Positions 15,626 through 21,809 of a stretch of DNA of 24,927 bases are shown here, piece by piece (positions within the stretch are counted from its first letter, which is position 1; every line of letters starts with the position of its first letter). The stretch is from a virus, in IMG/VR virus record IMGVR_UViG_3300026263_000013, positions 1 through 24,927 of that record; one strand, given 5' to 3'. Position numbers and translations under genes: made by a program. Under the pieces are notes generated by a model. The model ran no database searches. It saw only the letters and a list, made by a program, of their open reading frames with translations, and was not told the origin of the DNA.

Positions 15626-15649
15626 GTTATAAATAGTGTTAGTTATAAC
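15626..15649 (+). repeat. inverted repeat over the third late promoter
   Basis: GTTATAA (15626-15632) pairs with TTATAAC (15643-15649) around a 10-base loop. The 5' arm overlaps the TATAAATA box. A similar arrangement is present at 7066-7099. It could be a transcript-end hairpin, or chance in AT-rich DNA. Confidence 0.35.
15628..15635 (+). promoter_or_regulatory. T4-type late promoter TATAAATA
   Basis: Perfect late -10 element in the gap after the HAD gene, 47 bases before the next start at 15683, which has a strong AAGGAG site. It would drive the structural-type genes that follow. Confidence 0.8.
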
Positions 15650-15682
15650 AATAAAGTAAATTTAAATTTAAAGGAGAGAATT

Positions 15683-16255
15683 ATGTCTTTATGGGGAAAC
15701 GATATTAAACCCAAAAATTTAACCGACGCTGAGAAGAAGGAAGTATACGCTACTGCTTCTGGCTGGGTTAGAGAAGCGGGTTCAGTTTTATCCGGTAATG
15801 ATAACACTTCAGCAACACCAGAAGTTTTAGTTGCAGTGGGAGCTTTAGCTACTACTATGGGTGCAGGTGATATTACCGAAATAGAATTTATTACGACAGC
15901 ATTTGATAAATCTGCTGGCGGCACACTACAAATGAGAGTAAGATTTAACGAAGACGTTACCGTGACAGGTACACCGACATTATCATTAACAAATGGTAAC
16001 CAAGGTACTGGTTCTGGTAGAGGTCCTCATGTTTTATCTTATGCTTCAGGATCAAACACTAACGAGTTGGTATTCAGTTTAGTTATAGGAGCTAATAATG
16101 CTGCTACTAACGCAAACGATGTATTAACAGTTGGTACTAACGCAATGGCACTTAACGGTGGTACAGTAAAAGATAGAGGTACTAATACTAACTCTACAAT
16201 TACTAACTCATCTTCTATAGGTACAGCGGCTGGTTCTTTAACAGTTGTAGCTTAA
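15683..16255 (+). CDS. virion protein with Ig-like/SwmB-type beta domain
   Basis: A 190-residue protein. The N-terminal about 65 residues (MSLWGNDIKPKNLTDAEKKE onward) resemble the start of virion proteins in marine T4-like phages. The rest is glycine/threonine/asparagine-rich with repeated beta-strand pattern: VRFNEDVTVTGTPTLSLTNG, then ELVFSLVIGANN, then AMALNGGTVKDRGTN. This fits the Ig-like SwmB-type domain found in surface proteins. The next gene is a paralog of this domain. A late promoter precedes it. A decoration or fibre role on the virion surface is likely but inferred. Confidence 0.7.
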   Translation: MSLWGNDIKPKNLTDAEKKEVYATASGWVREAGSVLSGNDNTSATPEVLVAVGALATTMGAGDITEIEFITTAFDKSAGGTLQMRVRFNEDVTVTGTPTLSLTNGNQGTGSGRGPHVLSYASGSNTNELVFSLVIGANNAATNANDVLTVGTNAMALNGGTVKDRGTNTNSTITNSSSIGTAAGSLTVVA

Positions 16256-16313
16256 TAAACAATTTTGAATAAGCTTATATTATAATACTAGTAAAATAAT
16301 AAGGAGAAATAAC

Positions 16314-16700
16314 ATGGCAACAGTAAACACAATAACTATTGACAGTGATGGAGATTTCAACAGAGCTGCTGGCGGTACTATAACTGCTTCAGTGGTAATG
16401 AGTGAAGACGTAAAAGTATCAGGTACACCTGTACTTAATCTAACTAATGACAATGCTGGTCCAGGCGATGGCAGAGTACAGTGGTTAGAAATGTCAGGTC
16501 ATTCTGGCGACACTATGACTTTTTCATACACTCTAGGTGCAGATGATAAAAAATCTGGCCAAGATGACGATTCAATATCAATAGGTGCTAATGCGTTAGC
16601 ATTAAACGGTGGAACGATTAAAAACGAAAACACTGGTGATGACGCTACTATAACTCACCCAGCAATGGCTGGTACAGTTAAAGTATATACACCTGCTTAA
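16314..16700 (+). CDS. Ig-like/SwmB-type beta protein, paralog of preceding gene
   Basis: A 128-residue protein that is almost entirely one beta domain. It shares with the preceding protein the pattern GGT-I, then EDVKVSGTPVLNLTN, then MTFSYTLGADD, then ALALNGGTIKNENTG and ATITH. It lacks the N-terminal virion-specific part of its neighbour, so it may be an added surface subunit. It has its own strong ribosome site (AAGGAG). A tandem duplication of the domain followed by loss or gain of the N-terminal module explains the pair. Decoration (Hoc-like in role, not in sequence) is a guess. Confidence 0.68.
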   Translation: MATVNTITIDSDGDFNRAAGGTITASVVMSEDVKVSGTPVLNLTNDNAGPGDGRVQWLEMSGHSGDTMTFSYTLGADDKKSGQDDDSISIGANALALNGGTIKNENTGDDATITHPAMAGTVKVYTPA

Positions 16701-16716
16701 TATTATAACAATATTT

Positions 16717-16742
16717 TATAGGGGTCCTAAAAAACCCCTATA
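16717..16742 (+). terminator. strong GC-core hairpin after the Ig-like genes
   Basis: TATAGGGGT (16717-16725) pairs with ACCCCTATA (16734-16742), a perfect 9-bp stem with an 8-base loop CCTAAAAA. This is the most GC-rich hairpin seen in an intergenic position. No T-run follows (TAATAATAAC), so it is a non-canonical terminator or a 3'-end stabiliser. Confidence 0.6.
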
Positions 16743-16752
16743 TAATAATAAC

Positions 16753-16797
16753 AATTGATGTAGTCAAATGGCTACAGTAGCATTCCCGAAAGGGTTT
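16753..16797 (+). promoter_or_regulatory. structured 5' leader of the next gene
   Basis: Two small hairpins lie between the terminator-like hairpin and the start at 16809. The first is TGTAGTC-AAAT-GGCTACA, a 7-bp stem (one G-U pair) with a 4-base loop. The second is CCC-GAAA-GGG with a GNRA-type loop, just before the AAGGAG site. The segment GTAG after the first hairpin can also pair with its 3' arm, giving an alternative fold. No known riboswitch class is recognised. Confidence 0.4.
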
Positions 16798-16808
16798 AAG
16801 GAGAAACA

Positions 16809-17270
16809 ATGGCAGACAAAAAAGTAACACAATTAACAGACCTAGGTAACGCCCTAGATACAGCAGATTTATTTCATATAATTGATGACCCTAGTGGTAC
16901 ACCTATTAATAAAAAGATTTCGGCTGAGGATGTATTCAACAATATTCCAAGTTGGATTGCATTAAAACAAACAGCACAAACAATAACAGCAAGTGGTTCA
17001 ACTCAAGCGGCGAACTTAACAACAGCTGTGACTTTGGTTGACGCTACATCGGCAACAGCACCAACAACACTAGCGGCTGCTTCAACAGATGGACAAATTA
17101 AAACAATTTTAAATGCGTCTACTGGTGGAACAAATGCAGTGACAATTACACCATCAAACTTTAAACAAGGTACAACGGTTACACTAAACGCTCCAGGTGA
17201 GTCAGTGACTATGATGTACAAGTCAAGTTTTTGGTACATAATTTCAGGAGAAGGTCACGTAGTAGCTTAA
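16809..17270 (+). CDS. probable virion structural protein, 153 aa
   Basis: A 153-residue protein starting MADKKVTQLTDLGNALDTAD, followed by LFHIIDDPSGTPINKKIS. This start is common in marine phage tail or fibre-related proteins. The rest is alanine/threonine-rich beta-type sequence ending in MMYKSSFWYIISGEGHVVA, which looks like the last strands of a beta domain. It has a structured leader and an AAGGAG ribosome site. A virion role fits its neighbours, but the exact part is unknown. Confidence 0.6.
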   Translation: MADKKVTQLTDLGNALDTADLFHIIDDPSGTPINKKISAEDVFNNIPSWIALKQTAQTITASGSTQAANLTTAVTLVDATSATAPTTLAAASTDGQIKTILNASTGGTNAVTITPSNFKQGTTVTLNAPGESVTMMYKSSFWYIISGEGHVVA

Positions 17271-17293
17271 TATATAATTAATAGGAGAATATT

Positions 17294-17485
17294 ATGGTAA
17301 TTGATGAAAAAATATTACAAGAGGAAAAAGAATTATTAACTAAAGAATTTAATGATTTGGCCTCTAAAATAAAACAAGTTGAATTGAATGTTGGTACTAT
17401 GAAAGCAAATTTAAATGCAATCAATGGTGCTATACAACAAACAGACAAACTTTTGATAAAGGTAAAAACAAATGAAGAAATTTAA
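17294..17485 (+). CDS. small coiled-coil protein, 63 aa
   Basis: A 63-residue protein that is a single long heptad-like helix: EEKELLTKEFNDLASKIK, then VELNVGTMKANLNAINGAI. There is no membrane segment. An AGGAG site precedes the start. Its end overlaps the next small gene. Short coiled coils of this type may serve as trimerising or chaperone-like factors; no family is recognised. Confidence 0.6.
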   Translation: MVIDEKILQEEKELLTKEFNDLASKIKQVELNVGTMKANLNAINGAIQQTDKLLIKVKTNEEI

Positions 17486-17606
17486 ATCGTTTATAAAAGA
17501 AGAAGATTTAAAGGATTTTGAGGAAGATGTTTTAGCAGATAAGAAACCTGCTGAAACACCAACCGAAGATAACGAAAAAAAGGAAACAAAAAATGAAGAC
17601 ATTTAA
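17472..17606 (+). CDS. small acidic protein with capsid-targeting-like N-terminus, 44 aa
   Basis: A short ORF overlapping both neighbours by 14 bases. The product begins MKKFKSFIKE, then is highly acidic (EDLKDFEEDVLADKK, then a proline/glutamate/lysine tail). The first ten residues have the same shape as T4's MKTYQEFIAE (from memory) and as the next gene's MKTFKKYLNE, with an I-K-E protease-like site at residue 10. T4 makes small acidic prohead core proteins (gp67) that are cut into internal peptides; this could be such a protein, by inference only. Confidence 0.5.
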   Translation: MKKFKSFIKEEDLKDFEEDVLADKKPAETPTEDNEKKETKNEDI

Positions 17607-18015
17607 GAAGTACTTAAACGAACATGTGGGTGTCGGTACTCCAGAGGTAAACTCTGTAGAAGATGGTAGTATTGGTGTTCATAATATACACGATCCAGAA
17701 GTATTAAAAAGAGTTAATGCTTTTGTAGGATCAATAGGTGAAAGAGAATACATTAAACCTGGTTTCGCTCTTGACGAATTACGTACTAAGCTATCTCAAA
17801 TAGGATTAGAAGTTAGTCCTTGTACAATGGATGGCGACAGTGGTACAGTCACAGCAGAGGTTAATGCTCACGGAGGAAGATTTGGTAAGGACGTAGATGG
17901 TTCTGATATTAATGATGATGGTATATCTCACAGAAAAGAGGGTGGCCTTAAATTAGAGGTTAAGTACGAAACATTAAAAACAGGAACATCAAAAGTCTAC
18001 GCTAAATTAGTGTAG
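17593..18015 (+). CDS. conserved late protein with capsid-targeting-like N-terminus, 140 aa
   Basis: The protein begins MKTFKKYLNE, a near match to the T4 internal-protein targeting peptide, with L-N-E at residues 8-10. The body has NIHDPEVLKRVNAFVGSIG and YIKPGFALDELRTKLSQIGL, a helical conserved segment, followed by a beta-rich second half with GDSGTVTAEVNAHGG and a D/G-rich loop (KDVDGSDINDDG) that could bind calcium. No signal peptide. It sits in the late structural group. A packaged or prohead-core protein is the best guess. Confidence 0.6.
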   Translation: MKTFKKYLNEHVGVGTPEVNSVEDGSIGVHNIHDPEVLKRVNAFVGSIGEREYIKPGFALDELRTKLSQIGLEVSPCTMDGDSGTVTAEVNAHGGRFGKDVDGSDINDDGISHRKEGGLKLEVKYETLKTGTSKVYAKLV

Positions 18016-18018
18016 TCA

Positions 18019-18381
18019 ATGTTCAAAGAAATAACCAAAGATAACTGGTTACTTTTTGCACAGCATAATTATGATAATCCTACTCTAGAAAACGAGAAGG
18101 AATTCTATGAAGATATTAAAAGAATAAGATATCTAAAAAGGTTATTTCGTAAGTATACTGTAACAGGTAAACTAAAGGTAAGACTAGTAGTTAATCACTT
18201 AATAGTTTTACAAAATGTATTTGGAGTTGAGGCTGCAATAACATTATTATTATTTAAGATTGATGGAAAGTATTGGGGTATATTAAAATCTCTTTTAGAG
18301 TACCTAGAATATTTGTATCCACATGAATTAAATAATATTAAAGGTGATCCTGTAATAGAACAAATGTTAAAGGAACTATAA
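18019..18381 (+). CDS. conserved phage hypothetical (DUF7207-like), 120 aa
   Basis: A 120-residue helical protein beginning MFKEITKDNWLLFAQHNYDN, followed by EFYEDIKRIRYLKRLFRKY and a basic-to-hydrophobic helix VVNHLIVLQNVFGVEAA. This order of blocks is, from memory, that of a family widespread in T4-like marine phages. It has no signal peptide and no catalytic motif I can see. It overlaps the next gene by one base (TAATG). Function unknown. Confidence 0.6.
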   Translation: MFKEITKDNWLLFAQHNYDNPTLENEKEFYEDIKRIRYLKRLFRKYTVTGKLKVRLVVNHLIVLQNVFGVEAAITLLLFKIDGKYWGILKSLLEYLEYLYPHELNNIKGDPVIEQMLKEL

Positions 18382-18857
18382 TGAGCAGAGGAGTAGATTT
18401 ATTAATAACGTATAGAGTTGTCAAGATGTTAGCAACTCCATTTAAAAAGCATGACGCTTTTAAACACGGTATAATAGATGAAAAGGGTAACGTATTAAGA
18501 AAATATAAAACTATCGCAAGCCCTATAGAAAAGAGATCATACACATTACTTCATAGATTTGTATTCAACCTAAAAAGAATACTTGCCAGAGTAGGAATTA
18601 AAGGAGCATTAGGTTCTTTTGCAGTTGCGGCTGCCCTTTTATTTAAAGAAAATAAAGAGGCTAAAAAACACCAATTGGTAATAGAAGCCGCTGTTATCAC
18701 ATACCTTAAACAGATAAATCAATACGATACCATGATATCGGAAGACATAAATATACCAGACATACAAGAGACGCCAATTATGAATTGTTTTGGTGTTGAT
18801 GTATTTGAACAAAACGGAGAACTAATAAGCGAGTACGATTATGACCAAAAATTATAA
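18381..18857 (+). CDS. conserved phage hypothetical, 158 aa
   Basis: A 158-residue protein with the blocks GVDLLITYRVVKMLATPF, DAFKHGIIDEKG, and EKRSYTLLHRFVFNLKR, followed by a hydrophobic stretch ALGSFAVAAALLF (about residues 75-87) and an acidic C-terminal tail. From memory this pattern recurs in T4-like phages next to the previous family. The hydrophobic stretch is short for a true membrane segment. The last 17 bases overlap the next gene. Function unknown. Confidence 0.6.
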   Translation: MSRGVDLLITYRVVKMLATPFKKHDAFKHGIIDEKGNVLRKYKTIASPIEKRSYTLLHRFVFNLKRILARVGIKGALGSFAVAAALLFKENKEAKKHQLVIEAAVITYLKQINQYDTMISEDINIPDIQETPIMNCFGVDVFEQNGELISEYDYDQKL

Positions 18858-19728
18858 AAAAATGATGGACGAAATCATTAATAAGATGGATGAATCCACA
18901 CAAATGGGTTTCGCTGTTAAATTTGCCGCTAAAAAAGATGGTGAAATTATGACAGCATGGTATAGAGACCGAGCTGACGCTGTAAAAGCATTAGCTTTGT
19001 TAAAGAAAAAAGGACTTAACGGTATTATATCAAAACAGGCAATTGACGAAGCAACACCTGACCCTACTCAATTTGGTCCTGATAAAGTTGCAAGAGCAAT
19101 GAAAATTGCTGTAAAGAGTGATGGTAATTATACTGGTGCAGTAAAAGAAATAGAAAAAATTGCTAAAGATTTATCTAAAGTATCTACTATTGCAAGAGCT
19201 TTAAAAACAGCAAACGAACAATTAGAAGAAATTAATGAAGGATATGAAGGAACTATTTTAGCATACTTAAAGAAATATGTTAATAACGCTCACTTTAAAA
19301 TGAGAAAATTAATAGTTAGAAAAGGTGCCGAAGGTGTGGTGAAGACTGCTTTACAAAGAGGTGTTGCAGATAGAGCAAGTTTAATTTACACATATGAATT
19401 ACCACCAATAGTTGGTGTAAACGAAGACGCTCCAGCAAATGCTACTGGTACGGCCGTTGCAGGAACAGGTGATGACAATACTGTTCATACAAAGAAATCA
19501 GAATTAGAGAAAATGGGTAGACGAGACCCTTTAATGTTTGCTAAACCAAAAACATTTAAAGAAAAAATTAAAGAAAGTGATGACAACAATAACGTTGTAT
19601 TAAAAGGTGTGTTAGATAAGATTGATACTATAGAAGTTAAGATAGATGAAATGACACAACCTGAAACAGAAATCACTATAGAAGAAAAGAAAGAGTATAA
19701 AACTTTTAGAGATAAGTACAATGCTTAA
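18841..19728 (+). CDS. charged late protein with several prohead-protease-like sites
   Basis: A 295-residue lysine/glutamate-rich protein. It contains sites of the form I-x-E before A, G or S after residues 70 (IDE/A), 133 (INE/G) and 245 (IKE/S). The last lies in KTFKEKIKES (237-246), which looks like an internal copy of the targeting peptides at the N-termini of neighbours. Residues about 24-60 form a small alpha/beta unit (FAVKFAAKKDGEI, YRDRADAVKAL), similar in style to one in the protein at 12814. No signal peptide or known enzyme motif. A head core or internal protein processed on maturation is inferred. Confidence 0.55.
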   Translation: MTKNYKKMMDEIINKMDESTQMGFAVKFAAKKDGEIMTAWYRDRADAVKALALLKKKGLNGIISKQAIDEATPDPTQFGPDKVARAMKIAVKSDGNYTGAVKEIEKIAKDLSKVSTIARALKTANEQLEEINEGYEGTILAYLKKYVNNAHFKMRKLIVRKGAEGVVKTALQRGVADRASLIYTYELPPIVGVNEDAPANATGTAVAGTGDDNTVHTKKSELEKMGRRDPLMFAKPKTFKEKIKESDDNNNVVLKGVLDKIDTIEVKIDEMTQPETEITIEEKKEYKTFRDKYNA

Positions 19729-19939
19729 AAATTTATTATCATTTAAAGAATATTTTACAGGTCAACTCAACGCAGAGAAAAAGAAATCAAAAAAAGTAAA
19801 AAAAGAATATGCTAACGCTACTATGGCCGGTCAAAGAGGACCAGGTCTAGGGAATTTTAGACCAATTGCTAGTTTAAAAAAATCTGAAGGCACAGCATTA
19901 CATTCATACCTAGTATCACAAGGTATATTAAAAAAATAA
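19721..19939 (+). CDS. small basic hypothetical, 72 aa
   Basis: A basic 72-residue protein with a lysine run (AEKKKSKKVKKEY) in the first third, then GQRGPGLGNFRPIASLKKSEG and a short hydrophobic end. The start MLKNLLSFKEYFTGQ is a weak match to the capsid-targeting pattern and lacks a clean protease site. It overlaps the previous gene by 8 bases. A DNA-binding packaged protein would fit the charge, but this is speculation. Confidence 0.5.
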   Translation: MLKNLLSFKEYFTGQLNAEKKKSKKVKKEYANATMAGQRGPGLGNFRPIASLKKSEGTALHSYLVSQGILKK

Positions 19940-19947
19940 GGAGAACA

Positions 19948-20547
19948 ATGGAACATTTAGATTTAATAATACAGCTAGCAACAAAATTCTGGATGTGGAC
20001 TGTATTGATATCACTAATTTTAATTGGTGCAATTATCAACTGGTCAGACAGAATACATTTAAAAGGCAGAGATAGAAGATTCAAATATGATGAAATGCCA
20101 CATATGAAACCTATATTAATACCAACTAAATCAAAAGGTTTTTGGGGTGGTATATTACTATGGTTATTATCAGTAAGAACATGGCAACTAGCAAAAGATT
20201 TTAAATACGAACTAGACGGAACAAAGTATGTTATACCGGAAGGTTTTATATTTGATGGTGCAAGTGTACCAAAATTTTTAGCCTCGTTTTTATCTCCAGT
20301 AGGTGTTTTACTTATTGGTGGTCTAGTACATGATTATGCCTACAAGTATACTGCTTTAAGACAGCAAGGTACTAGTAAAGGTGCAATAACAATATTAGGC
20401 AAAGCAGAAGCAGATAGAATATTCAGAGACATTAATATAGAGGTTAACGGATTTCATCTACTAAACTATTTAACTTATTGGGTATTAAGAGGTTTTGGTT
20501 TTGTAGCATGGAATAAACACCGAAAGGTGAACGCTAAAATAAAGTAA
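19948..20547 (+). CDS. DUF1353 family membrane-anchored protein
   Basis: A 199-residue protein. Residues about 10-32 are a membrane segment (FWMWTVLISLILIGAIIN). The C-terminal part has the DUF1353 pattern: FKYELDGTKYVIPEGFIFDGASVP, where the segment PEGFIFDGASVP is the hallmark, then GGLVHDYAYKY with a conserved H-D. DUF1353 proteins are phage proteins of unknown activity, and a hydrolase-like role on the cell envelope has been considered. It is followed by holin- and spanin-like genes, so I place it in the lysis group. The start has an AAGGAG site. Confidence 0.75.
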   Translation: MEHLDLIIQLATKFWMWTVLISLILIGAIINWSDRIHLKGRDRRFKYDEMPHMKPILIPTKSKGFWGGILLWLLSVRTWQLAKDFKYELDGTKYVIPEGFIFDGASVPKFLASFLSPVGVLLIGGLVHDYAYKYTALRQQGTSKGAITILGKAEADRIFRDINIEVNGFHLLNYLTYWVLRGFGFVAWNKHRKVNAKIK

Positions 20548-20603
20548 GGAGACGAAATGGGAAAATTTCAAGACTTTAAAAATAGCACTATAAAAAAAAG
20601 GAG
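20546..20603 (+). promoter_or_regulatory. two consecutive ribosome binding sites for the holin-like gene
   Basis: AAGGAG at 20546-20551 serves ATG 20557 (5-base spacer), and a second AAGGAG at 20598-20603 serves the in-frame ATG 20611 (7-base spacer). Two strong sites in front of two in-frame starts suggest that both products are made. Confidence 0.6.
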
Positions 20604-20769
20604 AAAACATATGGAATGGTTAAAAGGAAGAATGAAGGAACTATCATCACTACATGGTGGCGCCTTAATAGCAATAGGATTAGTAGTCTTATTTGCAGGT
20701 CCATTTGCTAAAATGGCAGCTTGGGCTGCTATCGCATACGGAGCTTGGGCAATTTGGAAGAAAGACTGA
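20557..20769 (+). CDS. dual-start holin-like membrane protein
   Basis: The long product is 70 residues and the short one, from ATG 20611, is 52 residues. The short form has two hydrophobic stretches, GGALIAIGLVVLFAGPF and AKMAAWAAIAYGAWAIW, and a basic end (KKD). The extra 18 residues of the long form carry many positive charges (KKRRK). Lambda S makes a holin and a longer, more basic antiholin in the same way. Both starts have good ribosome sites. It lies directly before spanin-like genes. A holin/antiholin role is inferred from layout and topology, not from sequence identity. Confidence 0.6.
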   Translation: MGKFQDFKNSTIKKRRKHMEWLKGRMKELSSLHGGALIAIGLVVLFAGPFAKMAAWAAIAYGAWAIWKKD

Positions 20770-20784
20770 TAGTTAATCTACACC

Positions 20785-21249
20785 ATGGGATTTAGATTAT
20801 TTTTTATAGGCATTATTTTAAGCGCCCTTTTGGGCGCTGGTGCCTATGTAATGAAGCTCCAAAAAGATAACGTTATATTAAAAGAGAACGCTATCAAAAT
20901 GGAATCAGCAATAGCTGATCAAAAGAATTTAATTGAAAATCAGAAAAAAGATTTTCAAGAAATATTAGACGCTAATAATAAGATGAACGAGTTGGTTAGT
21001 GTTCTAAAAAAAGACCTTGACGAATTAGATAAGAGGTTTAATAAAAAGAATAGAGACGTAGGTAAATTAGCAATTGCTAAAACGAAATCTATTGAACGAA
21101 TAACAAACGGTGCGTCAGCTCTTGCTACAAGATGTATAGAGATTGCAAGTGGATCGCCACTAACTGAAAGTGAATTGAATGCTACAAAGAAGTCAGAAAT
21201 TAATACTGAATGTCCTAGTATCGCTAATCCTAATTACGTCCCTTACTAG
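20785..21249 (+). CDS. Rz-like inner-membrane spanin
   Basis: A 154-residue protein with one N-terminal membrane helix (residues about 4-22, FRLFFIGIILSALLGAGAY) and a long charged coiled coil after it (LKENAIKMESAIADQKN and further). This is the topology of Rz i-spanins: a signal-anchor with a periplasmic coiled coil. The end is proline-containing and has two cysteines. The next gene, an Rz1-like lipoprotein, starts inside this one in another frame, as in lambda Rz/Rz1. It would join the outer-membrane partner to break the outer membrane at lysis. Confidence 0.7.
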   Translation: MGFRLFFIGIILSALLGAGAYVMKLQKDNVILKENAIKMESAIADQKNLIENQKKDFQEILDANNKMNELVSVLKKDLDELDKRFNKKNRDVGKLAIAKTKSIERITNGASALATRCIEIASGSPLTESELNATKKSEINTECPSIANPNYVPY

Positions 21250-21565
21250 TTGTAGTGGAGTAAAGAAGTTAAGCATATTTAAACAAGAAGTACCAAGGGA
21301 AAAACTCAATCTGAGCACTCCCACACCACTTGAATTGGAAAATTTAAAGTGGATCATCATCACTTCAGAAAATGCAGATGAAGTCTTTAAAAAGCTAGAG
21401 GAAAAAGGTATTGATCCTGTACTATGGGGTCTTACTGATAAGGACTTTGAATTACTTGCTAAGAATTTCGCACAAATACGTAACCAGCTAATGCATACCA
21501 ATAAATTATTGGATAAATACAAAGAGTATTACGAACCAAAAGAAGACAAAAAGGAGACAAAATAA
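21179..21565 (+). CDS. Rz1-like outer-membrane lipoprotein (o-spanin)
   Basis: A 128-residue protein with a lipoprotein signal peptide: basic start, hydrophobic core (LILNVLVSLILIT), and lipobox L22-T-S-C25, which predicts lipidation of Cys25. The mature part has LKWIIITSENADEVF and KDFELLAKNFAQIRNQL, resembling a phage Rz1-like family I recall. It overlaps the Rz-like gene by 71 bases in another frame. It is longer than lambda Rz1 and not notably proline-rich, but some phage spanins are long. The role is inferred from topology and position. Confidence 0.65.
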   Translation: MLQRSQKLILNVLVSLILITSLTSCSGVKKLSIFKQEVPREKLNLSTPTPLELENLKWIIITSENADEVFKKLEEKGIDPVLWGLTDKDFELLAKNFAQIRNQLMHTNKLLDKYKEYYEPKEDKKETK

Positions 21566-21801
21566 TGGCGTGGGTAGATGTACCAGGATCAAATAGTATT
21601 TGGGAATACGATAACGGAGCTACAGTGTCCGATACATATAAAAACTCAGCTGACGGTGCTAACTCAACTATATCTGGTGGTATAAGAACATACACAAAAC
21701 CAGGTACAAGTGATACAGTAAAGGTTTATATTAAGACTAGAAAGAAAGGCACAACAGTAGAACGTGGCGAACTTTCTAAAACTTATTATGACGCACAATA
21801 A
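21565..21801 (+). CDS. small conserved virion-type protein, 78 aa
   Basis: A 78-residue protein with no signal peptide. It begins MAWVDVPGSNSIWEYDNG and continues with GGIRTYTKPGTSDTVKVYIK, a beta-rich pattern seen in small marine phage tail or fibre-associated proteins. The start shares a base with the previous stop, and AAGGAG is upstream. No specific structural assignment is possible. Confidence 0.6.
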   Translation: MAWVDVPGSNSIWEYDNGATVSDTYKNSADGANSTISGGIRTYTKPGTSDTVKVYIKTRKKGTTVERGELSKTYYDAQ

Positions 21802-21809
21802 AGGAGAAA

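Noticed and set aside
16265-16286. TTGAAT and TATAAT before the second Ig-like gene
   Set aside because: The spacing is only 10 bases, and no -35 is found at the proper distance; AT-rich DNA gives such hexamers by chance.
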